From: JAUIET01 sp964352475
GTDB taxonomy: Bacteria; Pseudomonadota; Gammaproteobacteria; Pseudomonadales; JAUIET01
Direction of reading: 5' to 3'
Assembly: GCA_964352475.1 (NCBI GenBank)
Contig: CAYGSL010000002.1
Span: forward strand, 111,339-175,338
DNA: 64,000 nt
The notes under the pieces are model-generated. The model ran no database searches. It saw nothing but the letters and a program-made list of their open reading frames with translations, and was not told the origin of the DNA. Within the stretch, counting starts at the first letter, position 1, and the number at the start of each line of letters is the position of its first letter. The translations under genes were made by a program, and so were the position numbers. Below, one piece after another: positions 27,321-36,703 of this stretch.

Positions 27321-28398
27321 TTTCTAATACCAGCTTCACTTTAGTAATCACATCCTCAGGCGTAATAAGCTTCATTACATCCGGATGCCGTACTCGCTGC
27401 CCCCATTTCACCTGGTCTATGTTTTTTTCCATATACCTGCGCAGCGCCTCAGGATACGCATTCGCAACATACTGCTGGAAACGGTACGGGCCGGTACGCA
27501 GAGGGTTACTGCTGGCGTATAGGCCGACCACGGGCGTGCCGGCCAAATTCGCCATGTGAGCAGGCCCGGTGTCGGGCGCAATCAGCATGCGTGCGCCAGA
27601 CAGTAAAGCGTACAGTTCCCCCAGTGTGGTTTGCCCACACAAGTCCAGTAGTTGACCGCCACACTGCTGATTTATTTGCTGTGCAATTTGTCGCTCATTG
27701 TCGGCTGGGCCACCGGTCAAAACCACGGCAAAGCCGCGGTTCTGTAAATATTCGATTACCGGCTTATAGTGCTCTACCGGCCAATTCCGCCAATTGTTTC
27801 TCCGCACACTGCTGCAGGCATTGATAACAACATACGCTTGCTTATCTTCACGTCGCTGCAATGCACTGTTACGCACCGCCGAAGGTACATCGAACTGCCA
27901 GTTCAGTGGCGTGTCGCTGAGGCCGGCTGCGCTTAAAAACGCCAGAAAACCATCCAGTACGTGCGCTTTTTCCTGCGCGGCAATTTTGTGATTGCTGAAC
28001 AACCATTGATAATCTGCCGCTCGACGCTTGTCAAAACCAAGCCGCAGCGGAGATTTGATAAACAGACTTAATACGCTGGCGCGCATAGCGGCCTGCATGT
28101 GAAAAAGAATATCGAAGTGGCGGCCTTGCATGGTTTGTTTGAATTCACGCAAGCCCGACCAGCCGCTACTCTTGTCAAAAGTGATAAACTCAACGCCCTG
28201 CAGATACTGCATCAACTGATGCTCGCCTGTGCCGATCACCCAGGTAATTGCACAATCGGGCCATTGTTGTTGCATTGCGCGCACGACCGGCACAATATTT
28301 GTTGTGTCGCCTATGGCCGACAATCGCAGAATACAAACCGAGGCGGGTGGCTTGCTAAACGGCAATAACCTGGATTGAGAAAGTGCAGACGAAGACAT
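27292..28398 (-). CDS. Glycosyltransferase family 9 (heptosyltransferase)
   Basis: This is a GT9 LPS heptosyltransferase-like protein of 368 residues. SVCILRLSAIGDTTNIVPVVRAM is the N-terminal nucleotide-binding pattern. APDTGPAHMANLAGTPVVGLYASSNPLRTGPY near the C-terminus carries the ADP-heptose-binding DTGPxH motif. It lies between hldD and kdkA, so inner-core assembly is the likely role. Whether it is heptosyltransferase I or another GT9 is not certain. The start MSSSALSQ is one choice; the frame is open further upstream. Confidence 0.9.
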   Translation of the reverse strand: MSSSALSQSRLLPFSKPPASVCILRLSAIGDTTNIVPVVRAMQQQWPDCAITWVIGTGEHQLMQYLQGVEFITFDKSSGWSGLREFKQTMQGRHFDILFHMQAAMRASVLSLFIKSPLRLGFDKRRAADYQWLFSNHKIAAQEKAHVLDGFLAFLSAAGLSDTPLNWQFDVPSAVRNSALQRREDKQAYVVINACSSVRRNNWRNWPVEHYKPVIEYLQNRGFAVVLTGGPADNERQIAQQINQQCGGQLLDLCGQTTLGELYALLSGARMLIAPDTGPAHMANLAGTPVVGLYASSNPLRTGPYRFQQYVANAYPEALRRYMEKNIDQVKWGQRVRHPDVMKLITPEDVITKVKLVLETNQDEPDTR

Positions 28399-28418
28399 AC
28401 TTGCGCGCAGGTCTGAAA

Positions 28419-29174
28419 GTGATTGAATACAGCGCGGCTGGCAATGCAAAAGCAAGCGGTGCTGCAAGGCAATACATCCTAGCCAGTTCCGATAGTGCTG
28501 TCGAGGACGATGCGCTGCGCAGACTGTTTGAACAGCACAGTAAACATCTGTTGAACACTGTGGCAGACCCGGAGGTAGAGCGCGGCCGGGGCAAAGTGCA
28601 TTTTTTCGAACATCAGGGTAGAAAACTGGTGTTGCGCCAGTATCGCCGTGGTGGCCTGGTGGCTGAGCTGATCAAACGCAGCTACCTGTGGATGGGCCTG
28701 GAAAATTGCAGACCTTTTTCCGAACTGAAGCTGTTAGTGGAGTTGCAGCGAAAACCCGTTAAGGCCTGCAAGCCGTATGCGGCGCGCATTATTCGCAGCG
28801 GCTTGTTCTACCAGGCCCAGCTGATTACCGAGCAGGTGGCTGATGCGCTGACTCTCGGTGAATTATTACAAAGCTCGCAGGCAAGCAATCAGGTTTTACA
28901 GGCCACTGGTGAAGTGATTCGAGCAATGCACGATGAGAATATTCATCATGCAGACCTGAACGCCAACAATATTCTGATCAGTAACGGCGAGGCCGTGCTA
29001 ATTGATTTTGACCGGGGAAGCGTGCGCCCATCGGCGCTACTGGATTGGCGCGGGGCTAATATTGAGCGCCTGCGTCGTTCCATCAACAAGCTGCAACAGC
29101 GTTATGGATTTAAGTTTAGCAATGATCAATGGCAAATTCTGTTACAGGCCTACCATAACAAAGACGCCGCTTAG
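28419..29174 (+). CDS. kdkA: 3-deoxy-D-manno-octulosonic acid kinase
   Basis: This is a 251-residue Kdo kinase that phosphorylates Kdo in the LPS inner core. It has GRGKVHFFEHQGRKLVLRQYRRGGLVAEL, the KdkA N-lobe block, and HHADLNANNILI, a kinase catalytic loop with Asp, followed by IDFDRG as the metal-binding element. I chose GTG at 28419 with GCAGG before it, which avoids overlap with the divergent GT9 gene. GTG at 28383 is possible. It completes the LPS core group with hldE, hldD and GT9. Confidence 0.88.
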   Translation: MIEYSAAGNAKASGAARQYILASSDSAVEDDALRRLFEQHSKHLLNTVADPEVERGRGKVHFFEHQGRKLVLRQYRRGGLVAELIKRSYLWMGLENCRPFSELKLLVELQRKPVKACKPYAARIIRSGLFYQAQLITEQVADALTLGELLQSSQASNQVLQATGEVIRAMHDENIHHADLNANNILISNGEAVLIDFDRGSVRPSALLDWRGANIERLRRSINKLQQRYGFKFSNDQWQILLQAYHNKDAA

Positions 29175-31135
29175 CTCACTACTGAGAGCACATTGTTGAT
29201 TGGGTACGTTTGCCTGAACCACTCGGCAAAATCGGCGGCAGGCAGAGGCTTGCTAATGTAATAGCCTTGCACAAAGTCGCAATTTTCTGAACGCAAAAAT
29301 TCCAGTTGCTCTTCAGTTTCCACACCTTCTGCCACCACTTGCAGTTTCATGGTCTGGCCCATGCTGATAATCGTTTTGGCAATCGCGGCGTCGTCTTTGT
29401 TATGCGGCAAATCAATTACAAAGTCTCTGTCAATTTTCAGATAATGCACTGGAAAGTGTTTCAGGTAAGCCAGTGAGGAGTAACCGGTACCAAAGTCATC
29501 AATCGCCAATTTCAAACCAAATTCATTGAGCTCGGTAAGCAACTCAACCACCGTGCTGCCTTTGTCCATGATGCCCGATTCTGTAATTTCCAGCTCCAGC
29601 ATACCTGGCGACAATCCGGTATCCAGCACGGTTTGTTTTATCGTTTCGACCAGCTCAGCATTCTGAAACTGGATAGAAGAGAGGTTAACAGCAACAACGA
29701 TGTCGCCCATTCCACTTTCGCGCCACAGAACTTGCTGCTTACAGGCTTGCTTTAATACCCAGTCGCCAAGTTCAATAATCAGCCCGCTTTCTTCGGCAAC
29801 CGGAACAAACTCTGCGGGCGATACAAAGCCACGCTCGGGATGGGCCCAGCGCAACAAAGCCTCAACACCTTTCAAGCGATTGTTGTTAATGTCGATAACC
29901 GGTTGATAATGCAAACTGAAATGATCATGCAGCAGGCTTTCTTGCATGTCTTCTTGCATGCGTCTTTTTGCCTGCACTTTTTGCTCTAGCTTATGGTCAA
30001 ACAAACGGTATAGACCAAAGCCTGCCTGTTTGGATTGGTACAGCGCGAAATCCGCTTTCTTCATAAGCGAGGCAACGCTGCTGGCATCATCCGGGTACAG
30101 AGCAATGCCAATGCTTTGGGTTGTACCGAACTGGCAATTGTCGAAGTGAATGTTCTTTTGCCCTTCATGCAAAATATCACTGGCGTAACTCTGAATAGCG
30201 TCTCCACTGCTGATATTGGTGGCGATAACAGCGAACTCATCACCACCCAGGCGGGCGACAGTATCGGTAGTGCGCGATCTGGCCTTCAACTTGCTGGCAA
30301 TAGATTTTAATAGTTCGTCTCCAGCCATGTGGCCGTAGGCGTCATTTATGTCCTTGAATTTGTCAACGTCTACCAAAATCAATGCCAGCGACAAACCGCT
30401 GCGCTCTGCTTGCTCGCTTGCCTCTTTAAGCTTTAGATTAAACAAAGTACGATTCGCAAGCCCAGTGAGGCTGTCGTAGTGGGCGAGTTCGGTGAGTTCA
30501 TTAGTGTTACTCACTATTTGTCGGCGCCAGCTGGCCGCACGGCTCAATACGAATGCCCACATCAGACCCAGCACTGCTGAGAGGATGTAGTTAAACTGCC
30601 TTGCCTTGTCCTGGCTTGATCTTAGCGCCGCCCTGTTACTCATTGCCGTTGAGCTGAGTGCATTTTGCAATTCGAATTGCACTTCGTTGTACTCTGCTTT
30701 CAGGTCTCTGTAGTAGTCGTCTTGAAGTATTTGCAAGGCGCGTTCTTTGCGGGAGCTGGCGATGGCGGCAAACGCCAGATCTTCTACGGCGAGCAGGCGT
30801 TGGTTGAGCGCATCAATCTTTCTGATCGTCGCCGTTGTACTGCTCATTGTGGCTTTGCGGATACTGGAATCCAACATTGACGATGTTAAGGCGTGGCGCT
30901 GTTGCCAAATGCCCATAGGGTCGCCACTGTGCGCGGCAACCTGCGCAGACATGGCCAGAACCTCGTCGTAATAGCGAATTTCACCGGCAATTTCAGCCAG
31001 GTTTAAAACGCGCTGCATGCTGTCTTCAATGTTCAGCTGTAATTTATCGAGCTTAAGTTGCGAAAATAGAGTAGCCGCCGCGGTCAACATTACCGCAACA
31101 ACAATTAGCAATTCAGATTTTCGAGTGCTTTCCAT
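29171..31135 (-). CDS. GGDEF/EAL cyclic di-GMP protein
   Basis: This is a 654-residue inner-membrane protein. Two TM helices (about 8-25 and 182-202) flank a helical periplasmic sensor region of about 155 residues. The GGDEF domain (about 220-385) has an intact RLGGDEF, with DVDKFKDINDAYGH. The EAL domain (about 395-640) has intact EALLRW and DDFGTGYSS, so both synthesis and hydrolysis of c-di-GMP are possible. YGH and HYQP motifs are present. It may tie motility and surface growth to an unknown signal. Its 3' end overlaps kdkA by 4 bases. Confidence 0.94.
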   Translation of the reverse strand: MESTRKSELLIVVAVMLTAAATLFSQLKLDKLQLNIEDSMQRVLNLAEIAGEIRYYDEVLAMSAQVAAHSGDPMGIWQQRHALTSSMLDSSIRKATMSSTTATIRKIDALNQRLLAVEDLAFAAIASSRKERALQILQDDYYRDLKAEYNEVQFELQNALSSTAMSNRAALRSSQDKARQFNYILSAVLGLMWAFVLSRAASWRRQIVSNTNELTELAHYDSLTGLANRTLFNLKLKEASEQAERSGLSLALILVDVDKFKDINDAYGHMAGDELLKSIASKLKARSRTTDTVARLGGDEFAVIATNISSGDAIQSYASDILHEGQKNIHFDNCQFGTTQSIGIALYPDDASSVASLMKKADFALYQSKQAGFGLYRLFDHKLEQKVQAKRRMQEDMQESLLHDHFSLHYQPVIDINNNRLKGVEALLRWAHPERGFVSPAEFVPVAEESGLIIELGDWVLKQACKQQVLWRESGMGDIVVAVNLSSIQFQNAELVETIKQTVLDTGLSPGMLELEITESGIMDKGSTVVELLTELNEFGLKLAIDDFGTGYSSLAYLKHFPVHYLKIDRDFVIDLPHNKDDAAIAKTIISMGQTMKLQVVAEGVETEEQLEFLRSENCDFVQGYYISKPLPAADFAEWFRQTYPINNVLSVVS

Positions 31136-31333
31136 GCGCTCTGTATGCTGCTTCAGTCCATATCTATTTCAGTGTAGATAAAATGGCCAGACATCACAGT
31201 GTCAATGCGCTGTGGTGTTTCTGCTCGCGCTGCAGCCAGGTTTCAACAAACTGAGGGATTTCAGCGCGATAAGAGAACAAACAGCAACGCGCAACGATAC
31301 CGTCAGTTTATCGACAGACCACTATTCGCTAAA

Positions 31334-31350
31334 CGGTAGGCGACCTACCG
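31334..31350 (-). terminator. Short GC hairpin after the diiron gene
   Basis: CGGTAGG and CCTACCG pair as a perfect 7-bp stem with a 3-base loop, 10 bp downstream of the diiron protein stop. On the minus strand only TTT follows, so this is a weak intrinsic terminator candidate. Confidence 0.45.
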
Positions 31351-31359
31351 GGCATAACG

Positions 31360-32454
31360 CTAGGCAGCGTTCAATGGCTTACTGATTTCGGCCCAGTCAA
31401 TGTCATAATCATCTGGCATGTTTTCAAACTCCAGCAAGCCAAGCTCGTCGAATTTCGGCCGGACTGCATCTGTTAGCAGTCCAATTCGGCGCAGATTTGG
31501 AATGATGCGTGTGAACAACAAGTTTCGAAACTGGCTGACCAGTGGCCCTTTCAGGTACACCTCACGGGCTTCTTCCACGTTCCAGCCAAAATGTTCGAAT
31601 ACGCCGGTTGGAATCAAACGCTCTCTGGCAACCACGCAAGCCTCATAGGCAAACATGGCGCGATCTTCTTTCTCCTGTTCGGAAAGCGTTTGTACGAAGG
31701 CTTCCAGATAATTAACCCCAAACGTTACGTGCCGGGCTTCATCGCGAATAATGTAATGCAGTAGTTCACCGACCAAGCTGCCCTCAGACACCATCTTCAT
31801 AGTATTGAACGCAGACAATGCGAACCCCTCAATCACTAATTGCATGCCAATGAATTTCAAATCCCAGCGCGGGTCGGTCAGAATTTTGTCCAATAGAAAT
31901 TTGAGGCTTGGATCAATCGGATAACAATGGCCAATGCGGGTCTGAATCAGTTTATTGAATGCTTCTACATGGCGTGCTTCGTCGAAGGTTTGCGACGCCG
32001 CATACAGCTTGGCGTTATAACTGGGTGCGCAGCAGGCAAGCTGCGATGCCACCAGCAATGCACCTTGTTCGCCGTGCAGGAATTGCGACAATGTCCAAGC
32101 GCTGAGGTGATGATTGACTTCCTTCCTGCCCGCGTCATCCAGTTGCGCGTACGGCGGGTAGTTCAGAAAAGTATCCACGTCTGGCGCAATATCTTCTTTC
32201 ATAGGCAGCGTCCAGTCTATGTCCACCTCTACGTTCCAGTTCAACTGTTTGCCCAATTCGTAAAGCTTGCGAATGCGATCGTCCTGTACTGAATAATCCC
32301 AGTTATAGCTGCCGGCTAAAGGCGTATCAAAAATCTCAACAATGTGTTGCACGTCGGCAGGACTCAGCTCCGGATCATCCGGACCCTTGTATTCGGCGTA
32401 CTCGGGAAACTCAACTACGCCTTTTGGTGGTGTGCTGACACGTTGTATGTCCAT
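31360..32454 (-). CDS. Ferritin-like diiron protein
   Basis: This is a 364-residue soluble helical protein with a ferritin/R2-like diiron signature. One helix carries HGEQGAL, followed by DEARHVEAF near residue 160. A second pair is IEGFAL near 208 and RDEARHVTFG near 238. These two EX2H-type motifs plus single Glu residues fit a diiron oxygenase or oxidase. Substrate unknown. AGGAGA before the ATG is strong. It diverges from an AraC-type regulator, which may control it. Confidence 0.82.
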   Translation of the reverse strand: MDIQRVSTPPKGVVEFPEYAEYKGPDDPELSPADVQHIVEIFDTPLAGSYNWDYSVQDDRIRKLYELGKQLNWNVEVDIDWTLPMKEDIAPDVDTFLNYPPYAQLDDAGRKEVNHHLSAWTLSQFLHGEQGALLVASQLACCAPSYNAKLYAASQTFDEARHVEAFNKLIQTRIGHCYPIDPSLKFLLDKILTDPRWDLKFIGMQLVIEGFALSAFNTMKMVSEGSLVGELLHYIIRDEARHVTFGVNYLEAFVQTLSEQEKEDRAMFAYEACVVARERLIPTGVFEHFGWNVEEAREVYLKGPLVSQFRNLLFTRIIPNLRRIGLLTDAVRPKFDELGLLEFENMPDDYDIDWAEISKPLNAA

Positions 32455-32491
32455 AAAAATCTCCTCTCATCGATAACATAAAGAATACGCT

Positions 32492-32530
32492 TGCCTAATT
32501 GGACAACAAGGTGATTGAATGCCTATATTG
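32492..32530. promoter_or_regulatory. Direct repeat between diiron and AraC genes
   Basis: TGCCTAATTGG (32492-32502) and TGCCTATATTG (32520-32530) are near-identical direct repeats, 28 bp start to start, in the 107-bp divergent intergenic region. AraC-type regulators often bind direct repeats, so this is a candidate operator. Evidence is limited to these two copies. Confidence 0.35.
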
Positions 32531-32561
32531 AGTCATTGCGGGCCATAACAGATCAATCTAT

Positions 32562-33578
32562 ATGCAAGTGAACGTTAAAGCAGCAATTCCAGGCGTAGGT
32601 GGACCCGTGCGAATGGTGCTGCTCAAAATGCTTGAAGAACGCGGTGTAAGTGTGGAAAGGCTGTGTAGCGGTACACAATTGCAGGCTTCCGCGCTGCAAG
32701 ATCTGAATTATGAAATGCCGCTTGACGAGTTTGAGGCATTGTTGGTGCAAAGCCTGCGCCTGTCGGCCTGCCCCGATCTTTTGTTGCGTTACGGCCAGGA
32801 AATTAGCCTGGCCTCTCTTGGCGTGTTGGGCTATGCCTTTATGTGTTGCGCCAACCTGCGCGAAGTGCTGGATTTGCTGCTCAGATACCACCGGCTGATT
32901 TCGCCAACCTGCGATATTCGGTATTCAGTAGGCGAAAGTGAAGTGTGCATTACCTTGCATAAAGGCTTGCTGAATTCAAAAGTTACATCAATCGACAGCG
33001 AGATTTTGTTTTCTTCAGCGACCACTGCACTCACCAGTTTGTTGGGTGAAAACAACCTGCAACTAAGAGCGCAATTCAGTCACGCACCACCCTTGTACTC
33101 AAATGCCTATGAATCGGTGTTTGGTGACAATATCGAATTTCAGACTGCGGTTAATAGCTTGTATTGCAACGCCGAGCTGTTGGAGCGCCCGCTGCAATTT
33201 GCCAATCCGGTGATGAAGCAAATTTACCAGCAACAATGCGACGCCTTGCTGGAAAGAATGGAGCAGGGGCGTTATAGCATACGTGTGCAGCAGTTGTTGC
33301 TAGAGCAGCCAGGCCGCTTTCCTGGCATTGAGCAAACGGCCGATCGCTTGCAAATTGGTTCAAGAACACTAAGGCGTCGCCTGGCAGGCGAGAATACAAC
33401 GTACAAGCAATTGGTACAGGAAGTGCGCTGTCAGCTGGCCGAGGAATACCTGCGCTCCAGCCCATTGTCTATTCAGGAAATAGCAGATATGTTAGATTAT
33501 TCTGATGTGGCCAATTTCAGGCGCGCATTTATTGCCTGGAAAGGTGTTTCGCCCGCTAAATTCCGCAGTCACAAATAG
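32562..33578 (+). CDS. AraC family transcriptional regulator
   Basis: This is a 338-residue regulator. The N-terminal part (about 15-205) matches the Arabinose_bd-type ligand domain of OruR/ArgR-like AraC proteins (YGQEISLASLGVLGYAFMCCANLREVLDLLLRYH). The C-terminal HTH_18 domain carries QIGSRTLRRRLAGENTTYKQLVQEVR and IADMLDYSDVANFRRAFIAWKGVSPAKFR. It diverges from the diiron gene, its likely target. The effector is unknown. Confidence 0.92.
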   Translation: MQVNVKAAIPGVGGPVRMVLLKMLEERGVSVERLCSGTQLQASALQDLNYEMPLDEFEALLVQSLRLSACPDLLLRYGQEISLASLGVLGYAFMCCANLREVLDLLLRYHRLISPTCDIRYSVGESEVCITLHKGLLNSKVTSIDSEILFSSATTALTSLLGENNLQLRAQFSHAPPLYSNAYESVFGDNIEFQTAVNSLYCNAELLERPLQFANPVMKQIYQQQCDALLERMEQGRYSIRVQQLLLEQPGRFPGIEQTADRLQIGSRTLRRRLAGENTTYKQLVQEVRCQLAEEYLRSSPLSIQEIADMLDYSDVANFRRAFIAWKGVSPAKFRSHK

Positions 33579-33637
33579 CACTTGTACAATACCGCTTTCA
33601 TCGCGACAATAAACTTTTGTGTGGAGCTCGCGTTTTC

Positions 33638-34987
33638 ATGCGCTTACTTGATACGCTTTTTCTAGCCAGTCTGCTATTAACCCTCACTGTCGGTGCTCAC
33701 GCTGCACTACCCGCAAGCGATGGTAGCGGTAACCCTCTGCCATCTTTGGCGCCATTAGTAGACAAGGCAACACCTGCGGTGGTGAACATAGCAACCTCTA
33801 CCACACAACGCAGCAATAACCCGCTGTTCAACGACCCTTTCTTCAGGCATTTTTTTAACGTTCCACAGCGTCAATACCGTGCCAGAAAAGTTCAGAGCGC
33901 AGGCTCCGGGGTTATTCTCGATGCGCGAGAAGGTATTGTTGTTACCAATCATCATGTGGTTAAAAATGCCGATGAAATAAGGGTTATATTGCATGATGGG
34001 CGGGTTATGGATGCAGAGCTGGTAGGCAGTGACCCGGAAGTTGATATTGCGGTATTACGCGTAACTGCACGTAATCTTGTGCAGGTTAAAGTGGCCGATT
34101 CAAGTCGCGCTAGAGTGGGTGATTTTGTCATCGCAATCGGCAATCCGTTCGGTCTGAATCAAACAGTAACAACGGGCATCATCAGTGCTCTGGGGCGCAC
34201 CGGTCTTGGCATCGAAGGCTTGGAAGATTTTATTCAGACGGATGCCTCCATTAACCCGGGTAATTCCGGCGGTGCACTGCTTAATCTGAACGGTGAACTG
34301 GTGGGAATTAACACCGCAATTATCGCGCCGTCAGGTGGTAACGTCGGCATAGGTTTCGCGATACCGGCCAATATGGCCCTGGCCAGCGTTAGCCAGATCG
34401 TTGAATACGGCGCGGTATCGCGCGGCCGTATTGGCGTTGACACGCAAGACATCGACGAGGAATTAGCGCAGGCTTTCGACCTGCCATCGCGAGCCGGCGC
34501 CTTGATAGCAAGTATTGAACCCGGCTCGCCGGCCGATCTGGCGGGTCTGCAGGCAGGCGACGTTATTGTTCAGGTAAATAAAAAGAAGGTTAAGAGTTCG
34601 CGTTCGTATCAAAATGCCATTGCCTTGTTGCGCATTGGCGAGCAGGTCGACATTACGGTTGTTAGAAACGGCAAAAACAAAACCGTGCGTTGTGCAATTG
34701 CCGACCCGTTCGACTTTGTTAGCAACCAGTTGCAAAGTCCCATGGGTGTGCATCTGGAAGGCGCAAGATTCAAGGAGGATTCCAAACTAGGCCTGGTGGT
34801 TGTGCGACTTGAGCAGGGCTCAAATGCCTGGCAGAGCGGTTTGCGTATGAATGATGTGATACTCAGTGCAAACCGGCGCAAGGTCAGAACGGTAGAGCAC
34901 CTGGACTATGCGCTAAGACTCAGCAATTCGCAGTTGCTGCTGCGGGTGTTGCGCGGCAACGCCGCACTGTATCTGGTGATAAGATAG
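33638..34987 (+). CDS. degQ: Periplasmic serine protease DegQ-like
   Basis: This is an HtrA-family protease of 449 residues in envelope protein quality control. The signal peptide ends near AHA-A (about residue 22). Catalytic triad: His in VVTNHHVVKNAD, Asp in PEVDIAVLRV, Ser in NPGNSGGALLNLNGELVGINTAI. Two PDZ domains follow (about 255-345 and 360-445). The ATG at 33638 was chosen over a GTG 21 bp upstream because it begins the signal peptide. DegP, DegQ and DegS cannot be separated firmly; two PDZ domains exclude DegS. Confidence 0.93.
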   Translation: MRLLDTLFLASLLLTLTVGAHAALPASDGSGNPLPSLAPLVDKATPAVVNIATSTTQRSNNPLFNDPFFRHFFNVPQRQYRARKVQSAGSGVILDAREGIVVTNHHVVKNADEIRVILHDGRVMDAELVGSDPEVDIAVLRVTARNLVQVKVADSSRARVGDFVIAIGNPFGLNQTVTTGIISALGRTGLGIEGLEDFIQTDASINPGNSGGALLNLNGELVGINTAIIAPSGGNVGIGFAIPANMALASVSQIVEYGAVSRGRIGVDTQDIDEELAQAFDLPSRAGALIASIEPGSPADLAGLQAGDVIVQVNKKKVKSSRSYQNAIALLRIGEQVDITVVRNGKNKTVRCAIADPFDFVSNQLQSPMGVHLEGARFKEDSKLGLVVVRLEQGSNAWQSGLRMNDVILSANRRKVRTVEHLDYALRLSNSQLLLRVLRGNAALYLVIR

Positions 34988-35042
34988 AAAGCCTGCGTGC
35001 TTAGCGCGTATAATTGGGCTGAATTCATTCTCAGGTAATACC

Positions 35043-35435
35043 ATGAACGAACTTAGCGCTCCCGCGAACCCCAACCTGGTTACGCTCACTTATGTGATTT
35101 ACGGTTTGCACTTGTTTGGTGTGGTCACAGGTCTGACAACCGCGGCGATGGTGGTGACAGCCTTCTTAACCGGCTGGCCATCTATTCTTGCGGTCATATT
35201 AAATTATGTGAAGCGCGGCGCCACCCGCGGCACATTTCTTGAGTCGCATTTCAGGTGGCAAATTCGCACGTTTTGGTTCGCACTACTCTGGTTTGTGGTA
35301 GCAGGTCTGTTGGTATTGACAGTCATTGGAATCCCCCTGGCCTGGGCATTGGCTGTAGTAGTAGGCTTGTGGGTTGCTTATCGAATGCTGCGTGGCACTC
35401 TGCGGCTTCTTAACAATCAACCAATGCCCATCTGA
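35043..35435 (+). CDS. DUF4870-like membrane protein
   Basis: This is a 130-residue inner-membrane protein with three hydrophobic segments (about 12-42, 75-95, 97-117). The central RGTFLESHFRWQIRTFWFALLW is typical of small DUF4870-type proteins. Function unknown. It lies 55 bp after degQ and 6 bp before the phytanoyl-CoA dioxygenase gene. Confidence 0.8.
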   Translation: MNELSAPANPNLVTLTYVIYGLHLFGVVTGLTTAAMVVTAFLTGWPSILAVILNYVKRGATRGTFLESHFRWQIRTFWFALLWFVVAGLLVLTVIGIPLAWALAVVVGLWVAYRMLRGTLRLLNNQPMPI

Positions 35436-35441
35436 TTTGCT

Positions 35442-36281
35442 ATGGATGCATTGAACGAATATCTGGGTGAGCGAAGCTTTGCGAGTTACTGCGAAGAGCT
35501 GGATGATCGCGGCTTTATCGTTTTTGAAAACATACTGCCGCAAACTAAAATCGACGGTTTGAAAGACGCGCTTAAGCCGCATCTAGACAGCAATATGCAA
35601 GGGCGCAATGACTTTGAGGGCCTGAAGTCTAACCGCGTGTACGCTCTTCTGGCCAAAGGTGAGCCTTTCGTCGAGCTATGCTTGCACCCATTGGCTCTGG
35701 CGTTTGCAGAGAAAGACCTGGGTGCTTCGTGTATTTTGTCAGCGTGCCTGGCCATTAACTTACAGCCTGGGGAAACAGTACAACCGTGGCACACTGATGA
35801 CGGCCATATCACCATACCCAGACCCCGGCCATCTGCGGGCATTAGTACGTTTTGGGTGCTTGATGACACCACCGAGTTGAATGGTGCGACGGAAGTTCTA
35901 CCCGGTAGCCATAACTGGGCAGAGGGTGATCTTGACTTAAGTGTTTTCAGCGATAAGAACGTACGCGACGTTGATGACGACCCACAGGCGCACCCGGACG
36001 CTGTTAAAGTAACATTACCCGCCGGATCACTAATGATCGCAAAAGGCGGATTATTGCATAGAGGTGGAGCGAATAAATCCGATGCTGATCGCTTGATTAT
36101 TACCCCTCAATACGCTCCAGGCTGGGCAAGACCGTTAGAAAATATGCTGCTGGCTGTACCGCCTGAGATTGCCAAAACGCTGCCGATGCGAGCGCAGGAA
36201 TTAATAGGCTATTCGATTCATCCGCCTTTTATGGGTTACGTTGATGGCATGCATCCATCCAGAACGCTTTCTGCAGATTAA
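35442..36281 (+). CDS. Phytanoyl-CoA dioxygenase family protein
   Basis: This is a 279-residue Fe(II)/2-oxoglutarate dioxygenase of the PhyH family. The iron ligands fit WHTDDGH (HxD near residue 113) and a distal His in LLHRGGANKS (about 206), with a following Arg for 2-oxoglutarate in DADRLIITPQY. GCTEVLPGSH-type sequence (ATEVLPGSHNWAEGD) is also diagnostic. It hydroxylates an unknown substrate. A ketosteroid-isomerase-like gene follows 33 bp later. Confidence 0.9.
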   Translation: MDALNEYLGERSFASYCEELDDRGFIVFENILPQTKIDGLKDALKPHLDSNMQGRNDFEGLKSNRVYALLAKGEPFVELCLHPLALAFAEKDLGASCILSACLAINLQPGETVQPWHTDDGHITIPRPRPSAGISTFWVLDDTTELNGATEVLPGSHNWAEGDLDLSVFSDKNVRDVDDDPQAHPDAVKVTLPAGSLMIAKGGLLHRGGANKSDADRLIITPQYAPGWARPLENMLLAVPPEIAKTLPMRAQELIGYSIHPPFMGYVDGMHPSRTLSAD

Positions 36282-36314
36282 GAACACGAACAAATTTGAT
36301 ATAAGGAAACTGTT

Positions 36315-36695
36315 ATGACTGTAGATGCGCAACACATCGCAAGTGTTTTACAAGCTTACGTAGACGCTGTTGGCGGCGACAGCGTTGAAGACATTGTCAA
36401 ACTGTATGCCGAAGACGCCGTTGTTGAAGACCCAGTTGGTTCACCAGCGCACAAAGGGCATGCAGCGCTTAGAGAGTTTTATCAAATAGCCGTAGACTCT
36501 GTTGAGAAAATGGTGCTTGAGGGCAACCCGCGCATTCGCGACAATTGGGGTGCTGCGGCTATGTGCGCTTACCCCAAAGGCATGGACATGAAGTTTCGAA
36601 TGGAAACCCTGGATGTTATGGAGTTTAACGAACAGGGCTTGATTACGCGCATGACCGCCTATTGGGGTGACAGCAACATGGTTGAAGAAAAATAG
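36315..36695 (+). CDS. Ketosteroid isomerase-like NTF2-fold protein
   Basis: This is a 126-residue NTF2-fold protein close to delta-5-3-ketosteroid isomerase. The pattern VKLYAEDAVVEDPVGSPAHKG carries an Asp-Pro at the position of the catalytic Asp of KSI (AEDAVVEDP), and AYWGDSNM ends the fold. AAGGA before the ATG supports the start. It probably shares an mRNA with the PhyH gene. A steroid substrate is a reasonable guess, not shown. Confidence 0.85.
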   Translation: MTVDAQHIASVLQAYVDAVGGDSVEDIVKLYAEDAVVEDPVGSPAHKGHAALREFYQIAVDSVEKMVLEGNPRIRDNWGAAAMCAYPKGMDMKFRMETLDVMEFNEQGLITRMTAYWGDSNMVEEK

Positions 36696-36703
36696 CTCAG
36701 GCT

